From Pseudoxanthomonas sp. PXM01 (GTDB lineage Bacteria; Pseudomonadota; Gammaproteobacteria; Xanthomonadales; Xanthomonadaceae), in NCBI RefSeq assembly GCF_014851815.1, contig NZ_JACVAJ010000001.1, forward strand, positions 62,001-126,000: DNA of 64,000 nt, given 5' to 3'. The translations under genes were made by a program, and so were the position numbers. Position 1 is the first letter of the stretch. Every line of letters starts with the position of its first letter. Below are positions 49,133-56,575 of the stretch, in pieces. The notes beneath the pieces were generated by a model. The model made no database searches, was not told the origin of the DNA, and was given only the letters and a program-made list of their open reading frames with translations.

Positions 49133-49474
49133 AAACGGGTGTCGTGGTTCTGGCGCGGGCGATTGGGCCGAAGTGCGACGGGGGTCATGGCCGTGGCGCT
49201 GATGTGGCGGAAAGCCGTCGTTCTAGCCCCTCTTCCTGCGGGAGAGGGGTTGGGGTGAGGGGCGATGGAGTCCGGTGCCTGTGCGAGCCGTTGGCCTGTC
49301 CAAGGTCTTGCGTTGGATGTCTGGGCCCGTCGGGATGGTTCTTTTGGGGTTGCCGGCATGGCGCCGCTCGCCGCGGGGGCCTTCTTTCTTTGCTTGTGCA
49401 AAGAAAGAAGCAAAGAAACACACCCCAGGCGGCACGCCCTCCGCTGCGCTCCGGGTCCGCGAGCGGGCCGGGAA

Positions 49475-49528
49475 TTTTCGTAAGGCACATCCCTGTGCCA
49501 TACGAAAACGCCGTCATCCATGACGGCG
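49475..49528 (-). other. paired GGA-loop hairpins, half A
   Basis: On the minus strand (reading away from the element centre) hairpin I (49509-49528) is CGCCGTCA-TGGA-TGACGGCG and hairpin II (49475-49508) is a TTTTCGTA..GGCACA stem with loop GGGA. Both present ANGGA (ATGGA, AGGGA) at the loop. A CsrA/RsmA-binding role is inference. Confidence 0.5.
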
Positions 49529-49671
49529 CCCTTCGGGTTTTACCCAGCCCACTCGCCGTGCCTCATGGGGGCCCGAAGGCAGCAGCGGAGCAAAGCCCTC
49601 GTCGGAGTTATCTGGGGTGGCTCTTGGGCCCCCTGAGGTCCGGCAGTCCCGGCGGGTAAAACCCGTAGGGC

Positions 49672-49725
49672 GGCGCACAAGGATGTGCGCCGTTTTCGGC
49701 CGGGGCAGGATGCCCCGTCCGAAAA
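49672..49725 (+). other. paired GGA-loop hairpins, half B
   Basis: On the plus strand hairpin I (49672-49691) is GGCGCACA-AGGA-TGTGCGCC and hairpin II (49693-49725) is a TTTTCGG..CGGGGCA stem with loop GGA. Stem sequences differ from half A but remain paired; the GGA loop is kept. Confidence 0.5.
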
Positions 49726-49988
49726 TTCCCGTCGGGACTGCGCACCCGCCGCTTGCGGCGGGCGGACCGCCGGGGTGTGCTTTCTTTGCCTACTTTCTTT
49801 GCACAAGCAAAGAAAGTAGGGCCTCCGCGGCGAGCGGCGCCATGCATCCAGAAAAAGAAAGACTGCCCCGCAAGGCCACGAAACCAAGGGCATTGAGGAC
49901 GTGGTCGATGCCAACGATAGGGAAGGGAACAGACTCCGTCGCCCCTCACCCCAACCCCTCTCCCGGTGGGAGAGGGGCTCAAGCGGCG

Positions 49989-50741
49989 TCAGCCGCCGAG
50001 GCGCAGCAACTGGTTCGACGACTGCGCCATCTCGTCGCCACTGCGGATCACCTTCACCTGCATCTCGAACTGCCGCTGCAACTGGATCATCTGCACCAGC
50101 GCACCGGCCGCATCCACGTTGCTGCCTTCCAGCACGCCCATCGTCAGGCTGTTGCCATTGGCGACGGGCAGGGTCGGTGCCTGCGGATCCTTCGGACGCA
50201 TCAGCCCGTCGCCACCGCGGGCCAGCTGCGACTGCGCCGCTTCCACGATGCGCATGCGGCCGACGATGGCCATCGTCTGCGGGCCTTCGCCCTGCGGAAT
50301 GATCGACACCGTGCCGTCGGCGCCGATGTCGATCGACTGCGCCGGCGGCACCGCGATCGGGTTGCCGTTGTCGTCCAGCACCGCACGGCCGCCGGCGGTG
50401 ACCAGCTGGCCGTTCGGGGTGACGCTCAGCTCGCCGTTGCGCGTATACGCCGTACCGCCGTCGGCAGCCTGCACCGCCATCCAGCGGTTCGGCTGCAGCG
50501 AGACGTCCAGCGAGCGCCCGGTGACCATCTGCGAACCGGTGCGCCCGTCGAAGCCGGGATCGATCAGCACCGCGTCCACGCGCGAGGGAAAGCCCTGGCC
50601 CTGGATCTTGAACGCCTCGGTGCCGGCCAGTGCGGCCTTGAAGCCCTTGGTGTCCACGTTGGCCAGGTTGTGCGACACGGTGCCCTGCGCCTGCAGCGAA
50701 GCGCGGGCGCCGGTCATCGCGACGTAAAGGGCCTTGTCCAT
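49989..50741 (-). CDS. flgF: flagellar proximal rod protein FlgF
   Basis: A 250-residue rod protein: MDKALYVAMTGARASLQAQGTVSHNLANVDTKGFKAA is the flagellar basal-body signature, MTGRSLDVSLQPNRWMAVQA follows in the centre, and the C terminus (GSNVDAAGALVQMIQLQRQFEMQVKVI) is typical. It ends 9 bp before the composite repeat, which separates it from flgG. Confidence 0.95.
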   Translation of the reverse strand: MDKALYVAMTGARASLQAQGTVSHNLANVDTKGFKAALAGTEAFKIQGQGFPSRVDAVLIDPGFDGRTGSQMVTGRSLDVSLQPNRWMAVQAADGGTAYTRNGELSVTPNGQLVTAGGRAVLDDNGNPIAVPPAQSIDIGADGTVSIIPQGEGPQTMAIVGRMRIVEAAQSQLARGGDGLMRPKDPQAPTLPVANGNSLTMGVLEGSNVDAAGALVQMIQLQRQFEMQVKVIRSGDEMAQSSNQLLRLGG

Positions 50742-50769
50742 GCGTCAGTCTCCGTCGGCGTCGGCCGGA

Positions 50770-51990
50770 TCAGCGGATGTTGATCACCGCCTGGGTGATC
50801 TGGTCCTGCGTGGAAATGGCCTGCGAGTTGGCCTGGAAGTTGCGTTGCGCCACGATCATGTTGACCAGCTGCTCGGTCAGGTCGACGGTCGAGGCCTCGA
50901 GCGCGCCGGCAGCCACCTGGCCGAAATCCGACGTACCCGGTGCGCCGATGCGCGGCTCGCCGGATGCATGGCTGTGCGTCCAGGTGTTGTTGCCCTGCGA
51001 CACCAGGCCTTGCGGGTTGCTGAAGTTCGCCAGCGCGACCTGGCCGATCGGGCGATCGACGCCGTTGGAGTAACGCGCGTAGACCACGCCGGTTTCGGAC
51101 ACGCTGAACTCGTTGAGTTTGCCGGTGGCGTAGCCGTCCTGGTTCTGGATGCGCTTGGAGAACTGCTCGCCGTACTGGGTGGTGCCGCTGATGTCCAGCG
51201 TCATGTTCAGCACGCCGGCGCCGGTGCTGGGCGTGAACGGCGCCAACGCGATCTGGCCGTTGGCGGGTGCGGTCAGGGTGCCGTTGTTGTCGAACTGCAC
51301 GGTGGTCGGCGCACCCATCGAGGCGCCGTCCACGTAGGTGTGCATCTGCCACTCGTTCGGATTCGGCGTCTTCACGTAGTAGACGGTCTGCTGGTGGGCC
51401 ACGCCCAGCGAGTCGTACACGGTGACCGAGGTGGTTTCGTTGTAGCTGGCGCTGTCGGTCGGCGAGAACGGCGTGATCGTCGGCTGCGCGGCATTGCCAG
51501 GCAGGGTGACGCCCAGTTCGACGTTGGTGGTCGGCGAGGGCGGGCTGTCCGTGGTCAGCAGGCGCAGGTCGGTCATGTTGCCGGTGTCGAAGCCGACACC
51601 GTCGGCGCGCGGCGGGAACACCTGCAGGCGATAGCCTTCCGGCGTGGTCACGTAGCCGGCCGGATCGCGCTGGAAGTTGCCGGCACGCGTGTAGACGTTG
51701 GTGCCGTTGTTGTTGACGGTGAAGAAACCTTCCTTGTCGATCGCAAGGTCCAGGTAGCGCCCGGTCTGGTTGATGTCGCCCTGCGAGAACTGCTGGGCGA
51801 CATTGGTCAGGCGCACGCCGGCACCGACGTTGTTGCGCGTGAGGCCGTAGCCCGTGGTGGAGAACACCTCGGCGAACTCCGCGCGCGACTCCTTGAAGCC
51901 GGTGGTGTTGACGTTGGCGATGTTGTGCGAGGTGACGTTGAGGTCGGCGTTGGCCGCTCTCATGCCGGACAGCGAGCTTTGGAATGCCAT
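50770..51990 (-). CDS. flgE: flagellar hook protein FlgE
   Basis: A 406-residue hook protein: N terminus MAFQSSLSGMRAANADLNVTSHNIANVNTTGFKESRAEF, hook-specific GYGLTRNNVGAGVRLTNV, and C terminus ASTVDLTEQLVNMIVAQRNFQANSQAISTQDQITQAVINIR. It lies between flgD (37 bp upstream) and flgF (28 bp downstream), probably in one transcript from the flgB promoter. Confidence 0.96.
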   Translation of the reverse strand: MAFQSSLSGMRAANADLNVTSHNIANVNTTGFKESRAEFAEVFSTTGYGLTRNNVGAGVRLTNVAQQFSQGDINQTGRYLDLAIDKEGFFTVNNNGTNVYTRAGNFQRDPAGYVTTPEGYRLQVFPPRADGVGFDTGNMTDLRLLTTDSPPSPTTNVELGVTLPGNAAQPTITPFSPTDSASYNETTSVTVYDSLGVAHQQTVYYVKTPNPNEWQMHTYVDGASMGAPTTVQFDNNGTLTAPANGQIALAPFTPSTGAGVLNMTLDISGTTQYGEQFSKRIQNQDGYATGKLNEFSVSETGVVYARYSNGVDRPIGQVALANFSNPQGLVSQGNNTWTHSHASGEPRIGAPGTSDFGQVAAGALEASTVDLTEQLVNMIVAQRNFQANSQAISTQDQITQAVINIR

Positions 51991-52027
51991 GGAAGACTCC
52001 TTGCGGGATGCGGTGGGAGCGTGGGTG

Positions 52028-52708
52028 TCAGGACGTCGACTTGCCGATGCGCAGCACGTAGTCGAGCGGGGCGGTGCCCAGGCCGGGCAGGTTGAGGTAC
52101 AGGCCGTCGGAGCCGATGGTCACGCTTTCCACGGTGGCGTCGACGTAGGTGTTGAGTGCGGTGCCGGTACCGTCGGTCGCGGTATGGGTGGCCTTGATCG
52201 AGTACTTGCCGGCCTCGGCGCGTTCGCCGTTGGCCTTCAGGCCGTCCCAGGAGAACGCGGTCTCGCCCTTGCCGGTCGCTTCGACCTCGACGGTGTCCAC
52301 GACCACGCCGCTGGCATCCTTGATCTCGAAGGTCACCTTGCCGGCGCCGGGCGACATCACCAGCCCGGTGGCGTTGCCGGAGGCGGGCAGGGCGATGGAT
52401 TCGGACGGCACCACCACCGAATGGCCGACCAGCGCGGCGCCTTTCAGCACCTGGTCGCCGGTCAGCGCGGCGGTGAAGCCGTTGACGGTGCTGTTGAGGT
52501 CGCTGATGCCCTGCACGGTGGAGAACTGCGCCAGCTGGGCGACGAACTCGCTGTTGGACAGCGGCTTCAGCGGATCCTGGTTGCTCAGCTGCTCGGTCAT
52601 CAGCCGCATGAAGTCGGCCTGACCCAGGGTGTCGGCCTTCTTCTTCGGGGTCGCACCGGTGCCGCTGGTGTTGAGGGCGGCAAACGGATCGCCGTTGACA
52701 GTGGTCAT
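52028..52708 (-). CDS. flgD: flagellar hook-capping/assembly protein FlgD
   Basis: A 226-residue protein: the N-terminal FlgD signature FMRLMTEQLSNQDPLKPLSNSEFVAQLAQFSTVQGI and a C-terminal FlgD-Ig/Tudor-like region (TAFSWDGLKANGERAEAGKYSI). It caps the growing hook and is later shed. Standard position between flgC and flgE. Confidence 0.95.
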   Translation of the reverse strand: MTTVNGDPFAALNTSGTGATPKKKADTLGQADFMRLMTEQLSNQDPLKPLSNSEFVAQLAQFSTVQGISDLNSTVNGFTAALTGDQVLKGAALVGHSVVVPSESIALPASGNATGLVMSPGAGKVTFEIKDASGVVVDTVEVEATGKGETAFSWDGLKANGERAEAGKYSIKATHTATDGTGTALNTYVDATVESVTIGSDGLYLNLPGLGTAPLDYVLRIGKSTS

Positions 52709-52736
52709 GCGCGTGCTCGGTCAGGGGAGGGGCGCA

Positions 52737-53144
52737 TCAGCGGCCCATCGTCAGGGTGGCCAGGGCGAGTTCCTTGGCGGTGTTCAACACTTCCACGCCA
52801 GCCTGGTAGCCGCGCGAGGCGGAGATCAGGTTGACCATCTGCGCGACCGGATCCACATCCGGCGCATAGACGTAGCCATCGCCGTCGGCCATCGGGTGGC
52901 CCGGCTCGTAGCGTTTGATCGGCGGTGCTTCGCTCTGCGTGATCTCCTTCACCTGCACCGAGGTCAGCGAGCCGTCCGCATTGAGCTTGCGCGCCTGGAA
53001 GATCGGCTCGATCGGCTTGTAGACCGCGTCCGGCGAGGAGGCGATGGAGTCGGCGTTGGAGAGATTGCTGGCGATGGTGTTCAGGCGCACGGACTGCGCC
53101 TGCAGCGCGGACCCGGCGACGTCGAAGATGGGCAGGTTGCTCAT
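52737..53144 (-). CDS. flgC: flagellar proximal rod protein FlgC
   Basis: A 135-residue rod protein: FDVAGSALQAQSVRLNTIASNLSNADS at the N terminus, GYVYAPDVDPVAQMVNLISASRGYQAGVEVLNTAKELALATL at the C terminus. Length is normal. It begins 11 bp after flgB. Confidence 0.96.
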   Translation of the reverse strand: MSNLPIFDVAGSALQAQSVRLNTIASNLSNADSIASSPDAVYKPIEPIFQARKLNADGSLTSVQVKEITQSEAPPIKRYEPGHPMADGDGYVYAPDVDPVAQMVNLISASRGYQAGVEVLNTAKELALATLTMGR

Positions 53145-53155
53145 GGCATGCCTCC

Positions 53156-53542
53156 TTACTGGCCGGTGATCGCGGTGAGCATGGTGCGCACCTTGGATTC
53201 GATGAAGCTCAGCGAGGCGCGGTACTCCAGCGCCGCGCGGCCGTAGGCGGCGCGCTCGGTATCGGCGTCGACGGTGTTGCCGTCCAGGCTGGGTTGCACG
53301 CCGTCGCGCTCGAAGATGCGCGGCGAGGCGTTGAGCAGGGTCATGTGCTGCTCGCTGGTGCTCCGCAACGGGGCGGCCTTGGCGGCGGCCTGTTCCAGCG
53401 CGGCCTGGAAGTCCAGGTCCTTGGCCTTGAAGTTGGGCGTGTCCGCATTGGACAGGTTGCTGGCGATCAGCTGCATCCGCTGCTCACGCAACGGCAGGGC
53501 CGCCGCGTGGACACCCAGGTAATTGGAGATGGGATTGGACAT
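53156..53542 (-). CDS. flgB: flagellar proximal rod protein FlgB
   Basis: A 128-residue rod protein: AALPLREQRMQLIASNLSNADTPNFKAKDLDFQAALEQA, then GNTVDADTERAAYGRAALEYRASLSFIESKVRTMLTAITGQ. First gene of flgB-flgF. A near-perfect sigma-54 promoter lies 35 bp upstream of its start, so the operon should depend on RpoN and an enhancer-binding activator. Confidence 0.95.
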   Translation of the reverse strand: MSNPISNYLGVHAAALPLREQRMQLIASNLSNADTPNFKAKDLDFQAALEQAAAKAAPLRSTSEQHMTLLNASPRIFERDGVQPSLDGNTVDADTERAAYGRAALEYRASLSFIESKVRTMLTAITGQ

Positions 53543-53576
53543 GGCACCGCTCCGGCAGACCGTTGCCGGGGCAGGT

Positions 53577-53591
53577 GCAAGGCGTGTGCCA
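53577..53591 (-). promoter_or_regulatory. sigma-54 (RpoN) promoter of flgB-flgF
   Basis: On the minus strand TGGCAC-ACGCC-TTGC, an exact match to the sigma-54 consensus, ending 35 bp before the flgB ATG at 53542. Confidence 0.9.
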
Positions 53592-53628
53592 GAACGCGCG
53601 CTCAGCGCGAGCTTCTGGACAGGAAGCC

Positions 53629-53708
53629 GTAGAGTCGAGCTTGCTCGACTGCTTTACGGCCGGGCGTGGGATCCTGTCCGACCGCCAGCGGAGCAAGCTC
53701 CGCTCTAC
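53629..53708. repeat. inverted pair of GTAGAG(C/T)CGAGCTTGCTC hairpins
   Basis: GTAGAGTCGAGCTTGCTCGAC (from 53629) and AGCGGAGCAAGCTCCGCTCTAC (to 53708) are each self-complementary and also complementary to one another. The pair lies between cheV and the flgB promoter, could end cheV transcription, and is a REP-like repeat. Confidence 0.7.
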
Positions 53709-53712
53709 GCCG

Positions 53713-54666
53713 TCAGGCGGCCATTCTTGCCGCCGCCACCTGGTTCAGGCGGAACAGCACGTGTTCGGCCAGCTCGTGCGGGCTGTACTTGGCCACGAAG
53801 GCATTGGCGCCCACCCGTTCGACCATGGCGTTGTTGAATACGCCCGACAGGGACGTGTGCAGCAGCACGTACAGGCCGGCCAGGCCGGGATGGCGCCGGA
53901 TTTCCGTCGTCAGTGTGTAGCCGTCCATGGCCGGCATCTCGATGTCGGAGATGACCATGGCGTAGCGATCGGCCGGGTTCTCGCCGGCGGCGTGCACCTG
54001 CAAGAGATGGTCCAGCGCCTGGCGGCCATCGGAGAGCAGGGTGGCGGTGACGCCCAGTTGCTCCAGCACGCTGCGGATCTGCGAGCGCGCCACGCGGGAA
54101 TCGTCGACCACCAGCACCTGCATCGGCGGGGCGTCGGCCGGCAGGGCCATTTCCGGCGCGAGCGTGGCGTCCATGCGCGACTGGCAGATGTCGGCCAGCA
54201 CGCTTTCCACGTCGATCACCTGGATCAATTCGCCCTGGAACCGCGTCACCGCGGTCAGGAAGCTGTTTTCCGCGCCCAGCTCCGGCGGCGGATGGATGTC
54301 CTCCACCGCGATGTTGACGATGCGCTCCACGCCGCTGACCAGGAAGCCCTGCACCGAGCGGTTGAACTCGGTGACCACCAGGTAGTTGGGGGCATTCTCG
54401 GGATTCGGGTCGCGCTCGGGGTGGCGGATGCTCAGGCCCAGATCGAGCACCGGCACGGACCGCCCGCGCACGTCCGCCACGCCGACGAATTCGGAGGGCA
54501 GGCCGGGCAGCTGGAACAGGCCCGGGCGGCGCAGCACTTCCTGCACCTTGAAGACGTTGACGCCAAAAAGCTGACGCCCGCCCAGGCGGAACAGCAGCAG
54601 GGCGAGGCGGTTGTGGCCGGCCAGGCGGGTGCGCTGGTCGATGCGGTTGAGCAGGTCCTGGGTCAT
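53713..54666 (-). CDS. cheV: chemotaxis coupling protein CheV (CheW-receiver fusion)
   Basis: A 317-residue protein: N-terminal CheW domain (about 20-165, LLLFRLGGRQLFGVNVFKVQEVL, VADVRGRSVPVLDL) and C-terminal receiver (about 185-310) with acidic pocket VVDDS and phosphoacceptor aspartate in VISDIEMPAMDGY and lysine in FVAKYSP. It couples chemoreceptors to CheA and can be phosphorylated. I start at the ATG at 54666 (MTQDLLNRIDQRT), because the ATG at 54675 lies inside a sigma-28 -10 element; the mRNA would be almost leaderless. Confidence 0.92.
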   Translation of the reverse strand: MTQDLLNRIDQRTRLAGHNRLALLLFRLGGRQLFGVNVFKVQEVLRRPGLFQLPGLPSEFVGVADVRGRSVPVLDLGLSIRHPERDPNPENAPNYLVVTEFNRSVQGFLVSGVERIVNIAVEDIHPPPELGAENSFLTAVTRFQGELIQVIDVESVLADICQSRMDATLAPEMALPADAPPMQVLVVDDSRVARSQIRSVLEQLGVTATLLSDGRQALDHLLQVHAAGENPADRYAMVISDIEMPAMDGYTLTTEIRRHPGLAGLYVLLHTSLSGVFNNAMVERVGANAFVAKYSPHELAEHVLFRLNQVAAARMAA

Positions 54667-54673
54667 GTCCAGC

Positions 54674-54700
54674 ATATCGGCCGGGGGGGAGGGCTCTTGA
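54674..54700 (-). promoter_or_regulatory. sigma-28 (FliA) promoter of cheV
   Basis: On the minus strand TCAAGAGC-N11-GCCGATAT (-35 at 54693-54700, -10 at 54674-54681), close to TAAAGTTT-N11-GCCGATAA with correct spacing. Transcription would begin about 54667, at or near the cheV start. Confidence 0.75.
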
Positions 54701-54971
54701 GGGGGCTGCCGAAGCTGTGAAGCCCCTCTCCCTGCGGGAGAGGGGTTGTGGAGTGGGCCAACGAAGTCTGTTGCCTGTGCGGGGCATTGGCCTGCCCACG
54801 CCGCCGCGTTGGATTCCTGGGCCTGCCGGGATCGTTCCTTTGAGGTGCCGGCATGGTGCCGCTCGCCGCGGGGGCCTTACTTTCTTTGCTTGTGCAAAGA
54901 AAGTAAGCAAAGAAAGCACACCCCGGCGGTCCGCCCGCCGCTGCGCGGCGGGTTCGCAGTCCCAGCGGGAA

Positions 54972-55025
54972 TTTTCGTGCGGGGCATCCTGCCCCGTACG
55001 AAAACGGCGCACATCCTTGTGCGCC
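54972..55025 (-). other. paired GGA-loop hairpins, half C
   Basis: On the minus strand hairpin I (55006-55025) is GGCGCACA-AGGA-TGTGCGCC and hairpin II (54972-55004) is a TTTTCGT..CGGGGCA stem with loop GGA. This strand reads toward cheV. Confidence 0.5.
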
Positions 55026-55168
55026 GCCCTGCGGGTTTTGCCCGCTGTGACTGCCGGCCCTCAGGGGGCCCAAAGCTGTAGCTGATGGGTCGACGCTCGT
55101 TTTCGCCGCTGCCGTTGCTTCCGGGTCCCCATGAGGCACGGCGAGTGGGACGGATAAAACCCGAAGGG

Positions 55169-55222
55169 CGCCGTCATGGATGACGGCGTTTTCGTATGGC
55201 ACATGGAGGTGCCATACGAAAA
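55169..55222 (+). other. paired GGA-loop hairpins, half D
   Basis: On the plus strand hairpin I (55169-55188) is CGCCGTCA-TGGA-TGACGGCG and hairpin II (55189-55222) is a perfect 14-bp stem TTTTCGTATGGCAC with loop ATGGAG. Both loops carry ATGGA. This strand reads toward flgA. Confidence 0.5.
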
Positions 55223-55390
55223 TTCCCGGCCCGCTCGCGGACCCGGCGCGTAGCGCCGGGCGTGCCGCCTGGGGTGTGTTTCTTTGCTTCTTTCTTTGCA
55301 CAAGCAAAGAAAGAAGGCCTCCGCGGCGAGCGGCACCAAACCCCAGCGTCAAGAAACCTCACGCCGAAGGCCCTAAGAGGGGACGGCTTC

Positions 55391-55405
55391 TGGCACACCG
55401 CTTGC
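55391..55405 (+). promoter_or_regulatory. sigma-54 (RpoN) promoter of flgA
   Basis: TGGCAC-ACCGC-TTGC, an exact sigma-54 consensus match. The predicted transcription start is about 55417. Confidence 0.9.
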
Positions 55406-55439
55406 ACCTTCCTCGCCGATGAACCACCGGAGCCCACCC

Positions 55440-56093
55440 ATGCTGCTGCGCCTGACCACCGCCCTGATCGGCGGACTGACCGCGTGCGCCGTGCTGGCCG
55501 CGGATTTCCAGCCGGTCGACAGCATCAAGGCCGCTGCCATCGGTGCCTTGCCTCCCGGCAGCGAGGCCGATGCCACGCTCGATCCGGCCCTGCGCCTGCC
55601 GCGCTGTGGCGCCGCGCTGGTCGCGCGCGTGCAGGGGAGCAGCAGCGTGGAGGTCAGTTGCCCGCAGGATGCCGGCTGGCGCCTGTTCGTGCCGGTGCGC
55701 GTGCGCCGCAGCCAGACCGTCCTGGTGCTGGCGCGGGGAATCGCGCCTGGCGAAACAATCACCGCCGACGCCTTCGTCGCCGAGCGCCGCGACGCCTCGC
55801 GTATCGTGGGTGCCGCCGTCGCCGATCCGGCGCAGGCCGTAGGCCGCGTCGCCCGGCGCATGCTGCCGGCCGGCGCGGTGCTGGCGTCGACGGACCTGGT
55901 CGCGCAGCGCCTCATACGTCGCGGCGACAACGTGGCGCTGGTATCCCGTCGGGGTGGCGTGGAAGTCCGCGTGGCCGGCAAGGCGCTGGCCGATGCCGGC
56001 GAGAACGAGCGGGTGACCGTCGAGAACCTGTCTTCGCGCCGTGTGGTGCAGGGCATCGTGGGTGCGGGCGGCGACGTCTGGGTGAGTCGATGA
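55440..56093 (+). CDS. flgA: flagellar P-ring assembly chaperone FlgA
   Basis: A 217-residue periplasmic protein with signal MLLRLTTALIGGLTACAVLAA, a middle cysteine pair (LPRCGAAL, VEVSCPQD) and the C-terminal SAF domain (ARGIAPGETITADAFVAERRD, GRVARRMLPAGAVL, RGDNVALVSRRGGVEVRVAGKALADAG). It assists FlgI ring assembly. I start at 55440, with GGAG upstream, since the in-frame ATG at 55419 sits at the predicted sigma-54 transcription start. Confidence 0.93.
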   Translation: MLLRLTTALIGGLTACAVLAADFQPVDSIKAAAIGALPPGSEADATLDPALRLPRCGAALVARVQGSSSVEVSCPQDAGWRLFVPVRVRRSQTVLVLARGIAPGETITADAFVAERRDASRIVGAAVADPAQAVGRVARRMLPAGAVLASTDLVAQRLIRRGDNVALVSRRGGVEVRVAGKALADAGENERVTVENLSSRRVVQGIVGAGGDVWVSR

Positions 56094-56204
56094 AAAAAAT
56101 TCCACATTCGCCCTCAAGATGTCCTGGAAGGGGCCGATACCGACGCTGGGTGGAAGGACATCGGGCAGAATCCGGCGTCCCCTCGGAATTGTGCGATCCG
56201 TCAC

Positions 56205-56231
56205 TAAAGTCCACCGGGTGGCGGCCGATAA
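56205..56231 (+). promoter_or_regulatory. sigma-28 (FliA) promoter of flgM
   Basis: TAAAGTCC-N11-GCCGATAA (-35 56205-56212, -10 56224-56231), matching the FliA consensus at nearly all positions. It lies 30 bp upstream of the flgM ATG, so the anti-sigma gene is under FliA feedback control. Confidence 0.9.
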
Positions 56232-56261
56232 CTCCTATGAACCCTGTTACAGGTGACTGAC

Positions 56262-56570
56262 ATGAACCAGAAAATCGAAGGCACTCCCCCTGCCGCCATC
56301 CGCACCACGGGCCCCGTAAGTGGCCGTGTCGCATCCGCCGGCGCCGATCGTTCCAGCCCCGTGGAAGCCAGTGCGGCGGGCGACAGCCTGCGTCTGACCG
56401 GTGAAGCCACCAGCCTGCAGGCGATGCAGCGCGAACTGGCCACGGCGCCGGCGATCAACGAAGCCCGCGTGGCGGCCGTGCGCGAAGCGCTGCAGTCCGG
56501 CACGTACAAGATCAACGCCGAGGCGATCGCCGACGGCATGCTTGGCCTGGAAGACCAGCTGGGCGGCTGA
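56262..56570 (+). CDS. flgM: anti-sigma-28 factor FlgM
   Basis: A 102-residue protein with a disordered Pro/Thr/Ala-rich N half and a helical sigma-binding C half (AINEARVAAVREALQSGTYKINAEAIADGMLGLE). It holds FliA until it is exported through the completed hook. Start ATG at 56262 with AGGTGA upstream; a GTG at 56253 is less likely. flgN follows after 5 bp. Confidence 0.93.
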   Translation: MNQKIEGTPPAAIRTTGPVSGRVASAGADRSSPVEASAAGDSLRLTGEATSLQAMQRELATAPAINEARVAAVREALQSGTYKINAEAIADGMLGLEDQLGG

Positions 56571-56575
56571 GCACG

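Larger units (their letters stand above)
49225..49979. repeat. composite non-coding repeat, copy 1 (halves A and B facing outward)
   Basis: This 755-bp element fills most of the flgF-flgG gap (49055-49988). It consists of two related halves in opposite orientation around a centre near 49560-49620. Each half runs, from the centre outward, through a CGGGTTTTACCC-like box, two adjacent hairpins, a GC-rich stretch, a TTTCTTTGC/GCAAAGAAA palindrome (49380-49411 and 49790-49819), and an outer CCCTCTCCC/GGGAGAGG hairpin. Short open frames inside it (for example with FACAKK) are not genes. The whole arrangement reappears reverse-complemented at 54721-55340. Confidence 0.9.
54721..55340. repeat. composite non-coding repeat, copy 2 (halves C and D), inverted relative to copy 1
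   Basis: About 620 bp filling most of the gap between cheV and flgA. Half C (left) is the B-like subtype and half D (right) the A-like subtype, so the copy equals copy 1 reverse-complemented. Same parts: CCCTCTCCC hairpin (54722-54745, left side only), TTTCTTTGC palindromes (54889-54906 and 55290-55315), two hairpin pairs, and a centre near 55050-55130. The right edge lacks the outer CCCTCTCCC hairpin. No transposase or plausible gene lies within. Confidence 0.9.

Noticed and set aside
49114-49982. Several short open frames in both strands of the composite repeat, with FACAKK or LCLCKERSKE segments
   Set aside because: They arise from the repeated TTTCTTTGC palindrome, recur in several frames and both orientations, and lack ribosome sites. 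The sequence is conserved as hairpins, not as protein.
54667-54675. ATG at 54675 as cheV start
   Set aside because: It overlaps the sigma-28 -10 element; the ATG at 54666 matches the usual CheV N terminus.
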